A stretch of DNA of 9,271 nucleotides, from contig DAOUFG010000066.1 in the NCBI GenBank assembly GCA_034430115.1, forward strand, positions 1 to 9,271, given 5' to 3'. The notes under the pieces are model-generated. The model did not search any database. It saw only the letters and a list, made by a program, of their open reading frames with translations, and was not told where the DNA came from. A program made the translations under genes and the position numbers. This stretch comes from CAIXPS01 sp034430115. GTDB taxonomy: Bacteria; Chloroflexota; Anaerolineae; J036; Brachytrichaceae. Below are positions 1-6,772 of the stretch, piece after piece. How positions within the stretch are numbered: position 1 is the stretch's first letter; each line of letters starts with the position of its first letter.

Positions 1-2634
1 GCTCACCGTCGCAAATCCCGGCGTGTTCCACGAACCCCAGTCGTTGTAGAACTTGATCAGCTTCAGCGTCGCCGTCCCGCCCGTCGCTACCTCCGGGTAT
101 ATCCACACACTGTAGCGCTGCCCGTTCGACGTGTTCAACCGCCCGAATAGCCCACCGCCATACGTGCTGGCGCGCGGGAAGCGGATGTCCGCCTCCACCG
201 AGCCGTCCGTCAGCGTCTGTGTGTTGGTGTAGGCGATACCATAGCCGTTCGCCGCCGACGTGTTGGCGTTCAGTTCACCACTCGTCGTAGTGAACACGCC
301 CCGGTTCGGCCAGGTCGTGTTCGTCGTCGGCACCACCCAGTTGAACTTCACCGGCCCTGTCGTCGCCTGCCGTGTGAAATCGTCACTAAAGATGGTGCTG
401 CTCCCACCACTGGTGTTGGTGGCCAGGCGCACTTCGCCATCAGTGCTATTGTCAATGCCACTTGCGGAATCAAACCGGGTCGAATCCGACCATGTCGTCT
501 GCCCGCTGCCACCGACCCAGGACGTTTGCGTCCAGAGGCTGAGCGGCGAATAGCGAACCTGAACGTTCGACACCGAGGTGCCGACACGCACCTTAATCCC
601 CGTGCTCGTCGTTCGGTAATCGGACGAGCTTGCCGGTGAGCCATTGACCAAGACCTGCAAGTTTCCAATGCTCCCGCTGGCCCAGTTTGGAATCACGATC
701 TCAATGGTCGTGCTGACGTCTGTCGCGCCCGCGATGTTCGCGCCGGCCGTCACCGTGCCACCCGACGTGCTATAGGTCGGCGTGACGACGACGTTGGAGC
801 GCGCCTTCCACCAATCGTAAATGCCGACCGCGTTTGTCGCCCAAATACGCGGCTTGGAGGCCGCATAGGATACATACGCTTGTTCCACGCCGCTGGCCGA
901 GGAACTGTGACCATACAAGTTCACCAACGCGCCCAGGTTATAGTAGAAATCCACCAGTGCGCGCGCGGTATCTGCCGTGTGCCCCGATTCCAGCGATTGA
1001 GCGACTGTGTTGCCAATGTACCAATCGCTGACCGGCAACGTCACGTTTGCATAGCGCTTGCCGGCCGTCTTGGTCGAAAGCGTCCAGTGTGGGAACGGGC
1101 CCACTTTCTGTTCGCCAACGGTCACGGCGCCCAATTGATTCAGAATATCCAGCGAATCCTCGCGCGTAGAGTTGAAGTATGGGGAAACCCAGGTGCGAGG
1201 GCAGTTTCCCAATGCGCCACAGCCTACGCGACCATTGTCCAACCCCGACATCCAACCCTGAATATCGAGGAACGATGTGTAGATGGAGGTATAGGCGTAG
1301 GCCTTGCCACTGGTATAACCCGTCGGGGTCACATCCAGCGCCTCATCAGGCCCCCAGTGCCAATAGTCGTAATCACTGTACGACAATGACCCATTCACGG
1401 GGTTTTTCAAACCGCCGTTATGCGATCCAATCGTCGCGCCATATTGTGTCACCGCACGTTGGATGCTGGAAACAATTTGTGTTTTCTGCGTGTTCGTTAG
1501 CCTTACGTCAGCAGAGCCGATGCGCAGGACGCCGGTGGTGAAGTAGTAATCACCCTTCGCACCGACGGAGTGTTCATACTGCGCAGAAGCTTCAATCGAG
1601 CTAATCAACGATGTGTCGTTCTCGAAGTCATGCCGTACCACAAATGCCGCGTCATAAGGATATTGCCAGGAACTAAGCTTAATGATCGGCAGACCGGCGG
1701 CCTCAAAGGCCCACTCTATCGCGTTGCGATAGATCATGTAGGAATACATCCCCGAGTCCGGGCCGCTAAAACCGATCAGGGGTTGCATCGCAGCGTGGTA
1801 GATGATTTGACCCTTCCCATATGACTTGGTGGTGAGGATGGGGCTGGAGTCGCCATTGGCAAGCACCGTGGCATCACTCGCGCGCACCTGCCAAACATAT
1901 GAACTGGTGTTGGCAACGTGCGAGGGCGAAACGCCCAGGGGAATTTCATCGGCGGTGGATGGCATATACCAAAGCAGCGTGCCGCTTGGGATGTGCGACA
2001 CCAGGCGCTGATCAGCCGCCTTCGTCAGCGTCGAATTCAGCGCCCAGTTTTGCAGGTTGGCGTTCACCATGTGCAAGCCCATCTCGCTGCTCAGGGCAAA
2101 GTCACCGCGCGTGGTGCCATTCGGGTTACGTGTGAACGCGGAGGAGCCGGCAAACAAAAAGCCGCCCGCAGAGACGTAATTGCGCAACGCCGATACCTCT
2201 GTGTCAGTGATCGCTTCGGATGCCAGGCTGATCAGAATGGGATACTTCGGCGAGCCATCCGCATTCAACAGGCTGCCACTCGCAATATCGGCATCGCTCA
2301 CGGTCACATAGGGTGTGCCATCGGAGCGAAGCGCCTCTTCGAGCGACTCATACATCACAAAGTAATGCCACGCGCCGGCCCACCATTGATAGCCCGTCGT
2401 GCCGGTTCCTGTAGGTGTGGGCGATACGGCAGGCATCGTTTCCAACGCCTGGGTGAGTTCAGAGACGTGGATCGCTACCGCCGGCACCGGGGTCGATGCT
2501 GCCTGAGCCACAGCCCGTTGAGGCAGCGTCGCCAGAGCATAATCTGGTGCGAGGCCGACAATCATAGCCACCAGAAGAATGCTTCGCACAATACGGGTGC
2601 TATTAAATGACAATGGCTTGATACTTATATTCAT
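1..2634 (-). CDS. Secreted multidomain NodB-like polysaccharide deacetylase with LamG tail (C-terminus cut by window edge)
   Basis: The frame opens at the ATG at 2634 and stays open for 878 codons to base 1, so the C-terminus is missing. Residues 14-46 form a signal peptide (hydrophobic core about 19-29). Residues about 75-280 resemble a glutamine-amidotransferase/ThuA-like Rossmann module, with an 'ALRNYVSAGGFLF' stretch and 'GKGQIIYHAA' near 273. Residues about 325-600 look like a NodB polysaccharide deacetylase: 'VVRHDFEND' (H335, D336), 'GSHNGG' (H405), 'SPYFNST' near 485 and 'LYGHSSS' (H576). A beta-sandwich segment follows, with 'GSGQTTWSDSTRFDSAS', then from about 752 a concanavalin/LamG-like domain beginning 'FSDDFTR'. 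Its start overlaps the ATPase stop by ATGA, so the two are probably co-translated. I infer extracellular deacetylation or binding of the exported glycan. The NodB motifs are divergent (the usual second His of motif 2 is not seen), so activity is uncertain. Secretion and domain order are fairly secure; substrate is unknown. Confidence 0.8.
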   Translation of the reverse strand, partial: MNISIKPLSFNSTRIVRSILLVAMIVGLAPDYALATLPQRAVAQAASTPVPAVAIHVSELTQALETMPAVSPTPTGTGTTGYQWWAGAWHYFVMYESLEEALRSDGTPYVTVSDADIASGSLLNADGSPKYPILISLASEAITDTEVSALRNYVSAGGFLFAGSSAFTRNPNGTTRGDFALSSEMGLHMVNANLQNWALNSTLTKAADQRLVSHIPSGTLLWYMPSTADEIPLGVSPSHVANTSSYVWQVRASDATVLANGDSSPILTTKSYGKGQIIYHAAMQPLIGFSGPDSGMYSYMIYRNAIEWAFEAAGLPIIKLSSWQYPYDAAFVVRHDFENDTSLISSIEASAQYEHSVGAKGDYYFTTGVLRIGSADVRLTNTQKTQIVSSIQRAVTQYGATIGSHNGGLKNPVNGSLSYSDYDYWHWGPDEALDVTPTGYTSGKAYAYTSIYTSFLDIQGWMSGLDNGRVGCGALGNCPRTWVSPYFNSTREDSLDILNQLGAVTVGEQKVGPFPHWTLSTKTAGKRYANVTLPVSDWYIGNTVAQSLESGHTADTARALVDFYYNLGALVNLYGHSSSASGVEQAYVSYAASKPRIWATNAVGIYDWWKARSNVVVTPTYSTSGGTVTAGANIAGATDVSTTIEIVIPNWASGSIGNLQVLVNGSPASSSDYRTTSTGIKVRVGTSVSNVQVRYSPLSLWTQTSWVGGSGQTTWSDSTRFDSASGIDNSTDGEVRLATNTSGGSSTIFSDDFTRQATTGPVKFNWVVPTTNTTWPNRGVFTTTSGELNANTSAANGYGIAYTNTQTLTDGSVEADIRFPRASTYGGGLFGRLNTSNGQRYSVWIYPEVATGGTATLKLIKFYNDWGSWNTPGFATVS

Positions 2635-3917
2635 TTTCCCTCCCCTTCGCCTATATACTCTGTGCTCCATTGTAACCAAGGTTGAATAACCCCTGGTTCT
2701 CTTCCGTACCAGTGCCCTAACCGCCTATCGAGGTCGTTTACCTCGAACGAAACCAGATCCTCATGTTCATAAACAACCGTGTCTGAATTTTCAACAATCA
2801 GTAACGTCACCTGGTATATCCCGCTGTTCAGGAAGTTTCCAGGGATGTGGCATACCGTGCGATAAAGCCCAGTTTCATAAGCATGGTTTCGCCAGGATAT
2901 ATCTGCCTGCGTGTTGCTGGTGCTAAATGCTACGATTTGCTGCTCGGTAAATAGGTGCATCGTGACGTGCAAACGCGCTTCGGGCCGCAAATTCCAGAAT
3001 TCCACCTCGATATCCAGAGGCGATTGCATCGAAATCGTGTCGGAAGCAGAAGCATCCTTCGGATGCACAGACACGCGATGCAGGCGCACTTTGTCATTGC
3101 CGGGTGCCGCAGAGACGGCGTCCCACACACGTTCAGTCAACGCGGTATAGGAAGTGCTGAGATAGCTCGAGATGATCTGCCCCGTTGGGCCCTCTTCCAT
3201 CACCTGGCCGCCATTGATCCAGACCGAACGGCTACACAAGCTTTGTACGGCCACCATGTTGTGGCTGACAAACAACACCGTTCGCCCTTCTTTAGCCACA
3301 TCCCCCATCTTGCCCAGGCACTTCTTCTGAAATGCGGCATCCCCAACCGCGAGCACTTCATCGACCAGCAGTATCTCCGGTTCAAGATGGGCTGCCACAC
3401 CAAAGGCCAAACGCACATACATGCCGCTGGAATAGCGCTTCACCGGCGTATCGATGAACTTGTCGATCTCGGAGAAGGCGACGATTTCGTCGAATTTGCG
3501 ATCAATCTCCGCCCGCTTCATCCCCAGGATTGCGCCGCTCAGGTAGACGTTTTCCCGGCCGGTCAACTCCGGGTGAAATCCGGTTCCCACCTCCAGCAAT
3601 GAACCGACTCGCCCATTGAGCAATATACGTCCCGAAGTCGGCTCAGTGATGCGCGACAGGATTTTGAGTAAGGTGCTCTTCCCAGCGCCATTACGGCCGA
3701 TGATCCCGATCGTTTCAGCCTGCTTCACAGAGAACGACACGTCTCTGAGCGCCCAGATGATCTCATCCGGGGATGGTTCCCTCAGCGAACTGATCAGGTA
3801 ATCAAACGGCTGGGCAATGGTCTTAAGAATCGACCTTTTCCCACCGGCATTTTTAGCGGATTTCCCAATTCGATAGCGTTTGCTAAGCTTGTCGACTTGT
3901 ATAGCTATATCACTCAT
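2631..3917 (-). CDS. Wzt-like ABC transporter ATP-binding protein for polysaccharide export
   Basis: This 428-residue protein is the cytoplasmic ATPase of an ABC-2 polysaccharide exporter (Wzt/TagH/RfbE type). It shows a Walker A motif GRNGAGKS (74-81), the family-typical 'LLEVGTGFHPELTGREN' segment (about 107-123), the ABC signature 'YSSGMYVRLAFG' (162-173), Walker B 'ILLVDEVLAVGD' (182-193) and the switch histidine in 'FVSHN' (H219). Residues about 250-410 form an extra beta-rich C-terminal domain matching the Wzt C-terminal carbohydrate-binding type, which in O-antigen exporters recognises the modified end of the glycan. That suggests export of a specific, end-marked polysaccharide rather than generic teichoic acid. 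The start overlaps the permease stop by ATGA, and the stop overlaps the next gene's start the same way. The partner is the permease directly upstream. Family assignment is confident; the glycan is unknown. Confidence 0.93.
   Translation of the reverse strand: MSDIAIQVDKLSKRYRIGKSAKNAGGKRSILKTIAQPFDYLISSLREPSPDEIIWALRDVSFSVKQAETIGIIGRNGAGKSTLLKILSRITEPTSGRILLNGRVGSLLEVGTGFHPELTGRENVYLSGAILGMKRAEIDRKFDEIVAFSEIDKFIDTPVKRYSSGMYVRLAFGVAAHLEPEILLVDEVLAVGDAAFQKKCLGKMGDVAKEGRTVLFVSHNMVAVQSLCSRSVWINGGQVMEEGPTGQIISSYLSTSYTALTERVWDAVSAAPGNDKVRLHRVSVHPKDASASDTISMQSPLDIEVEFWNLRPEARLHVTMHLFTEQQIVAFSTSNTQADISWRNHAYETGLYRTVCHIPGNFLNSGIYQVTLLIVENSDTVVYEHEDLVSFEVNDLDRRLGHWYGREPGVIQPWLQWSTEYIGEGEGK
2638..2645 (-). 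promoter_or_regulatory. Shine-Dalgarno of the deacetylase gene, embedded in the ATPase 3' end
   Basis: On the minus strand GGGGAGGG lies three bases before the ATG at 2634. The same bases encode the last residues (EGEGK) of the upstream ATPase, whose TGA overlaps the ATG. The strong site fixes the start and supports translational coupling or reinitiation. Confidence 0.7.
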
Positions 3918-4798
3918 AGAACATCCACGATTGACCTTTCAGTACGGCGGAAAACGTAGGCACCACTCACCAGTCCGAACAAGATGATTCCCACAGACAC
4001 CACAAACATGATCCCAGGTGCAGCACCACTGCCCAAGAGCGCCCAACGGAACCCTTGAATGACGCCTGTCATTGGATTCAACTGATAGATGAACTGCAAC
4101 GGCGCCGGCACCAGGCTCGCCGAATAAATGACGGGCGACGCATACATGAGCGCCATCAACAAAAAGTTCAACGCGAACGAAACGTCGCGGTACTTGACGG
4201 AGAGTGTTGCCAACCATAGCCCCACTGCCAACGCAAAGGCTAACGTCACGAGCACCAATACCGGTAGCCACAACATCTCAATCCGCAGCGGCATCTGATA
4301 CGCCACAAATGCGACCATGAACACCAAAAATGAAGCACCCAGATCCACCAGGCCAGAGATGGCAGCCGCCAGCGGCAACACCATGCGCGGGAAGTAGACC
4401 TTCGTGATCACTTGTGTGTTATCCACCAAGCTGCGCGAGGTGCGCATCACGGCATTCTGAAAATAGCCCCACGGGATGAGCGCCGCCAGCGAGAAGAGCG
4501 GATAGGGCAAGTTATCGGAAGGCACCTTCACCAGCCCGCCAAACACGATGGTCAACAAAACCATATTGACAACCGGCCTGATGAACAGCCATGACATCCC
4601 CAGGGCCGTTTGGCGATAAATTCCCTGCAGCTCACGCACAACCAGGAAATAGGCTAACTCACGAAACTCCCACAAATCGCGCAGCCCGAGTGAACTCCAG
4701 CCATGTGATGCCTCTATGACCACAGACTGAGACGGTTTGTCCCGAGTTCCCCCCTGTGGCCCTTGCGCTTTCGTATCGACTGAAAAAAGGGACGCCAT
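3914..4798 (-). CDS. Wzm-like ABC-2 permease for polysaccharide export
   Basis: This is the membrane subunit that, with the adjacent Wzt-like ATPase, should move lipid-linked glycan across the inner membrane. From the ATG at 4798 it is 294 residues. The amphipathic entry 'GWSSLGLRDLWEFRELAYF' (33-51) and 'YRQTALGMSWLFIRP' (61-75) are hallmarks of this family. About six membrane segments follow (roughly 68-90, 97-117, 139-167, 174-198, 205-230, 262-284), then 'KYRDV', 'LNPMTGVIQGFRWALLG' and the C-terminal 'FRRTERSIVDVL'. I chose 4798 over the upstream in-frame ATG at 4855 because AAGGAAGGA sits about ten bases before it, while the 19 extra residues have a poor ribosome site and look unlike the family N-terminus. 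The 3' end overlaps the ATPase start by four bases. Confidence 0.92.
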   Translation of the reverse strand: MASLFSVDTKAQGPQGGTRDKPSQSVVIEASHGWSSLGLRDLWEFRELAYFLVVRELQGIYRQTALGMSWLFIRPVVNMVLLTIVFGGLVKVPSDNLPYPLFSLAALIPWGYFQNAVMRTSRSLVDNTQVITKVYFPRMVLPLAAAISGLVDLGASFLVFMVAFVAYQMPLRIEMLWLPVLVLVTLAFALAVGLWLATLSVKYRDVSFALNFLLMALMYASPVIYSASLVPAPLQFIYQLNPMTGVIQGFRWALLGSGAAPGIMFVVSVGIILFGLVSGAYVFRRTERSIVDVL

Positions 4799-4871
4799 GG
4801 ATCGATATTCCTTCCTTGTACACAAGTTACAAATGACAATGCCAACAACTTCCATCTACCAACGTTCAACG

Positions 4872-4899
4872 CTCATAGTAAATTATGGCCCTATTTCAA
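4872..4899 (-). promoter_or_regulatory. Possible sigma-70-like promoter upstream of the permease gene
   Basis: Read on the minus strand, TTGAAA (4899-4894) is followed after 16 bases by TATGAG (4877-4872), about 75 bases before the chosen permease start. It lies in the 141-base gap after the propeller gene. It could give the export genes their own transcript, or be chance in an AT-rich gap. No terminator hairpin was seen in this gap, so read-through from the upstream gene is also possible. Confidence 0.3.
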
Positions 4900-4939
4900 G
4901 CTTATTAATTACAAGGCCTCATCAACAAAAATTCGCCTG

Positions 4940-6559
4940 TCAGGTACGTCTTTGTTTGTGAATACGAACGTATAGCGCGACGGCGGCGACGATCACCAAC
5001 ACCGAAACGCTGCCAGCTAATACCGGGTTCCCAACTTCGGTGCCAGGGTTCGAGATCGCCCTGCCAGACGCAGAGAGACTAATCGGCACCACCGTCGCCG
5101 TCGGCACAGGCGTGGCGACCGGTGTGCGAGTGGGCACAGCCGTCGGCTGCGGATATGCCTGATTGTCTACACGCGGCGCATCGAGCGTCGTATGACTGGC
5201 CCAAATATCACCATCCCATTCATTTACAACAACAACAAAAAGCTCATTCCCATTGACGATCGTGCTTCGCTGATAACGTAAACCATTACCGGTAAACGTG
5301 TCGCGCATCATATCCTGCAAGGTCGCCTGTGTCAGCTTGCCCAATTGCGGATATAAACCGATCAACGCCGTGCCAAGCAACGTTGGGTCTTGCCAATGAT
5401 CGCTTTCCCAACTCGTATACCAAATGCCATTTGTGATGGAGTCGGGGTCTCCACGTTTGACAACCAGTAAATGCAACTTATTCGCGCTATCAGCCACCAG
5501 GTCCGCAAAGCCGTTTTCACCTACCAATGTCGGCAATATCTGTGTGGATTCACCCCAGGTTTGCCCGCCATCATACGAAATACGCTCGAAAAGCGCGGCA
5601 ACACTGCTATTACCTTCCCACACCAGATGAATTTCTTTCCCCGAGATACCGGCACTAATCCAGTCCACTTCATACCAGCCCGCTTGCCAGGCCGCTACTT
5701 GGATGGGCTTCGACCACGTTTCGCCATTGTCCAGCGATTGCGAGAAGTAAACGCCCTTACCATTCCCATCCGCACCAAACTTCGTCCACGTGGCAACCAA
5801 ACGTCCATCAGACCCACTGATCAATCGTAAGGGTGACGCCCCCTCCAACGTACCTTCCGTATCGTAGGTACGAAACACCTCAACCGGGCTAGACCAGCTT
5901 ACCCCACCATTATATGAACTAATGACATATATGCCAGGGACAACGCCCACAATTGAGTACATGACATGCAGACCACCGGTTGAATCTACCGCGATATCCG
6001 CAGGATAGTAGGCATAAAGTATCTTTTCGGCCAGCACCATTGGCCTTTGCCAGGCCTGTGCCGAATCCGCCTTACCGGCAACCGCCCGGCTGTAGTAGAG
6101 CGATGCCTGCCCACCTTCGGAAGCGATCCACACCAGGTGAAGCGTTCCTTGCGCATCGACCACTGACTCGGGGTATTGAATATACCCATTCGGATTGACG
6201 ATAATGTCGATCGGGTCCGACCAACGCTGTCCATTCCAGCGGGTATAAAAAAGGGTGTTGCCGGCCTGGGTGAGTTTGTTCACCTTGTTGCCTCGCGCAT
6301 CCAACATCGGAGACCCATTCGCGTCGAACTGGATATTCCTGGTCCTTCCGCCAACATCTTCACTCCAAATGACGTGTACGTTTCCTTCTGTGTCTGCCAC
6401 AATACATGGATTGGTTGAGGCTGTTGACGTATTTGAAATGTCCTCAAACGGTGTCCAGGTATCATTAGTGGCCTGCATCGGGTTGCTCCCGAATGGCCTG
6501 GCAACAGATAGTGAGGCAATAATATTGATAACCGCGAGGAATAGTAGACTTCGCATCAT
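4940..6559 (-). CDS. Membrane-anchored Asp-box (BNR/sialidase-fold) beta-propeller surface protein
   Basis: This 539-residue protein has an N-terminal signal segment (about 3-20). A large beta-propeller region follows with recurring 'HxVW' strands ('VHVIWSED', 'LHLVWIAS', 'IHLVWEGN'). Three Asp-box motifs of the S-x-D-x-G-x-x-W type are visible: 215-222 (SYNGGVSW, Asn in place of Asp), 275-282 (SLDNGETW) and 328-335 (SYDGGQTW). A Pro/Thr/Val linker at about 469-493, one membrane helix at about 512-531 and a basic end (HKQRRT) tether the propeller to the outside of the membrane. The fold is that of sialidases and related sugar-binding proteins, but I cannot place the catalytic arginine triad, so binding is as likely as hydrolysis. 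It heads the minus-strand gene set and is divergent from the SGNH gene. ATG ATG occurs at the start; the first is taken, and no strong Shine-Dalgarno is visible. Confidence 0.83.
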   Translation of the reverse strand: MMRSLLFLAVINIIASLSVARPFGSNPMQATNDTWTPFEDISNTSTASTNPCIVADTEGNVHVIWSEDVGGRTRNIQFDANGSPMLDARGNKVNKLTQAGNTLFYTRWNGQRWSDPIDIIVNPNGYIQYPESVVDAQGTLHLVWIASEGGQASLYYSRAVAGKADSAQAWQRPMVLAEKILYAYYPADIAVDSTGGLHVMYSIVGVVPGIYVISSYNGGVSWSSPVEVFRTYDTEGTLEGASPLRLISGSDGRLVATWTKFGADGNGKGVYFSQSLDNGETWSKPIQVAAWQAGWYEVDWISAGISGKEIHLVWEGNSSVAALFERISYDGGQTWGESTQILPTLVGENGFADLVADSANKLHLLVVKRGDPDSITNGIWYTSWESDHWQDPTLLGTALIGLYPQLGKLTQATLQDMMRDTFTGNGLRYQRSTIVNGNELFVVVVNEWDGDIWASHTTLDAPRVDNQAYPQPTAVPTRTPVATPVPTATVVPISLSASGRAISNPGTEVGNPVLAGSVSVLVIVAAVALYVRIHKQRRT

Positions 6560-6592
6560 TATTAAGCAGGTCGTTTAGTAATTGTTACGCTA

Positions 6593-6622
6593 TTGACTAC
6601 TGAAATAGTTGTGTGGTATTTT
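6593..6622 (+). promoter_or_regulatory. Candidate promoter of the SGNH hydrolase gene
   Basis: TTGACT (6593-6598) is followed after 18 bases by TATTTT (6617-6622). The -35 is close to consensus and the -10 is weaker. Transcription would begin near 6629, giving a leader of roughly 140 bases that includes the palindrome at 6635-6670. Confidence 0.4.
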
Positions 6623-6634
6623 AAACACGGGTAC

Positions 6635-6670
6635 AAGATGAGACATCTATACACATATATAGATCATCTT
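6635..6670. repeat. Interrupted inverted repeat (operator or leader hairpin candidate)
   Basis: AAGATG (6635-6640) pairs with CATCTT (6665-6670), and ATCTATA (6645-6651) pairs with TATAGAT (6658-6664). This gives 13 perfect base pairs around a six-base loop (CACATA) with a four-base bulge (AGAC) on one side. ATTTTGT follows on the plus strand. It could be a repressor site between the divergent genes or an RNA hairpin in the SGNH leader. Confidence 0.6.
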
Positions 6671-6760
6671 ATTTTGTAAGTCGATTGGCATAACCAGCGT
6701 TGTCAAGTAACCAGACAGGCTAGATGCACTCCGTGTGATTAGCCCCAACCACCTCTTATT

Positions 6761-6767
6761 AAGGAGG
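6761..6767 (+). promoter_or_regulatory. Shine-Dalgarno that fixes a TTG start
   Basis: AAGGAGG lies five bases before the TTG at 6773. This near-perfect site makes the TTG the credible start of the SGNH gene. Starting at the next in-frame ATG, residue 11, would cut into the signal peptide. Confidence 0.8.
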
Positions 6768-6772
6768 ACTTC

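Larger units (their letters stand above)
6560..6772. other. Divergent intergenic control region
   Basis: This AT-rich 213-base stretch separates the propeller gene (minus) from the SGNH gene (plus) and must hold both promoters. It contains one plausible plus-strand promoter, a long interrupted palindrome and the SGNH Shine-Dalgarno, listed separately. I could not pick a convincing promoter for the minus-strand gene. I saw no small gene or tRNA in it. Confidence 0.6.

Noticed and set aside
880..2610. Plus-strand open frames (for example 880-1389 and 1918-2610) opposite the large minus-strand gene
   Set aside because: The minus frame is continuous with a signal peptide and recognisable domains. 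The plus frames lack ribosome sites, domains and plausible composition, and are antisense shadows.
2955..3602. 215-codon plus-strand open frame over the ATPase gene
   Set aside because: It lies antisense to the Walker and signature motifs of an unmistakable ABC ATPase, and its His/Arg-rich translation resembles no protein family.
4799..4855. Longer permease start at 4855
   Set aside because: The ribosome site before it is poor and the extra residues do not fit the family. The ATG at 4798 has AAGGAAGGA upstream. The longer form is not excluded.
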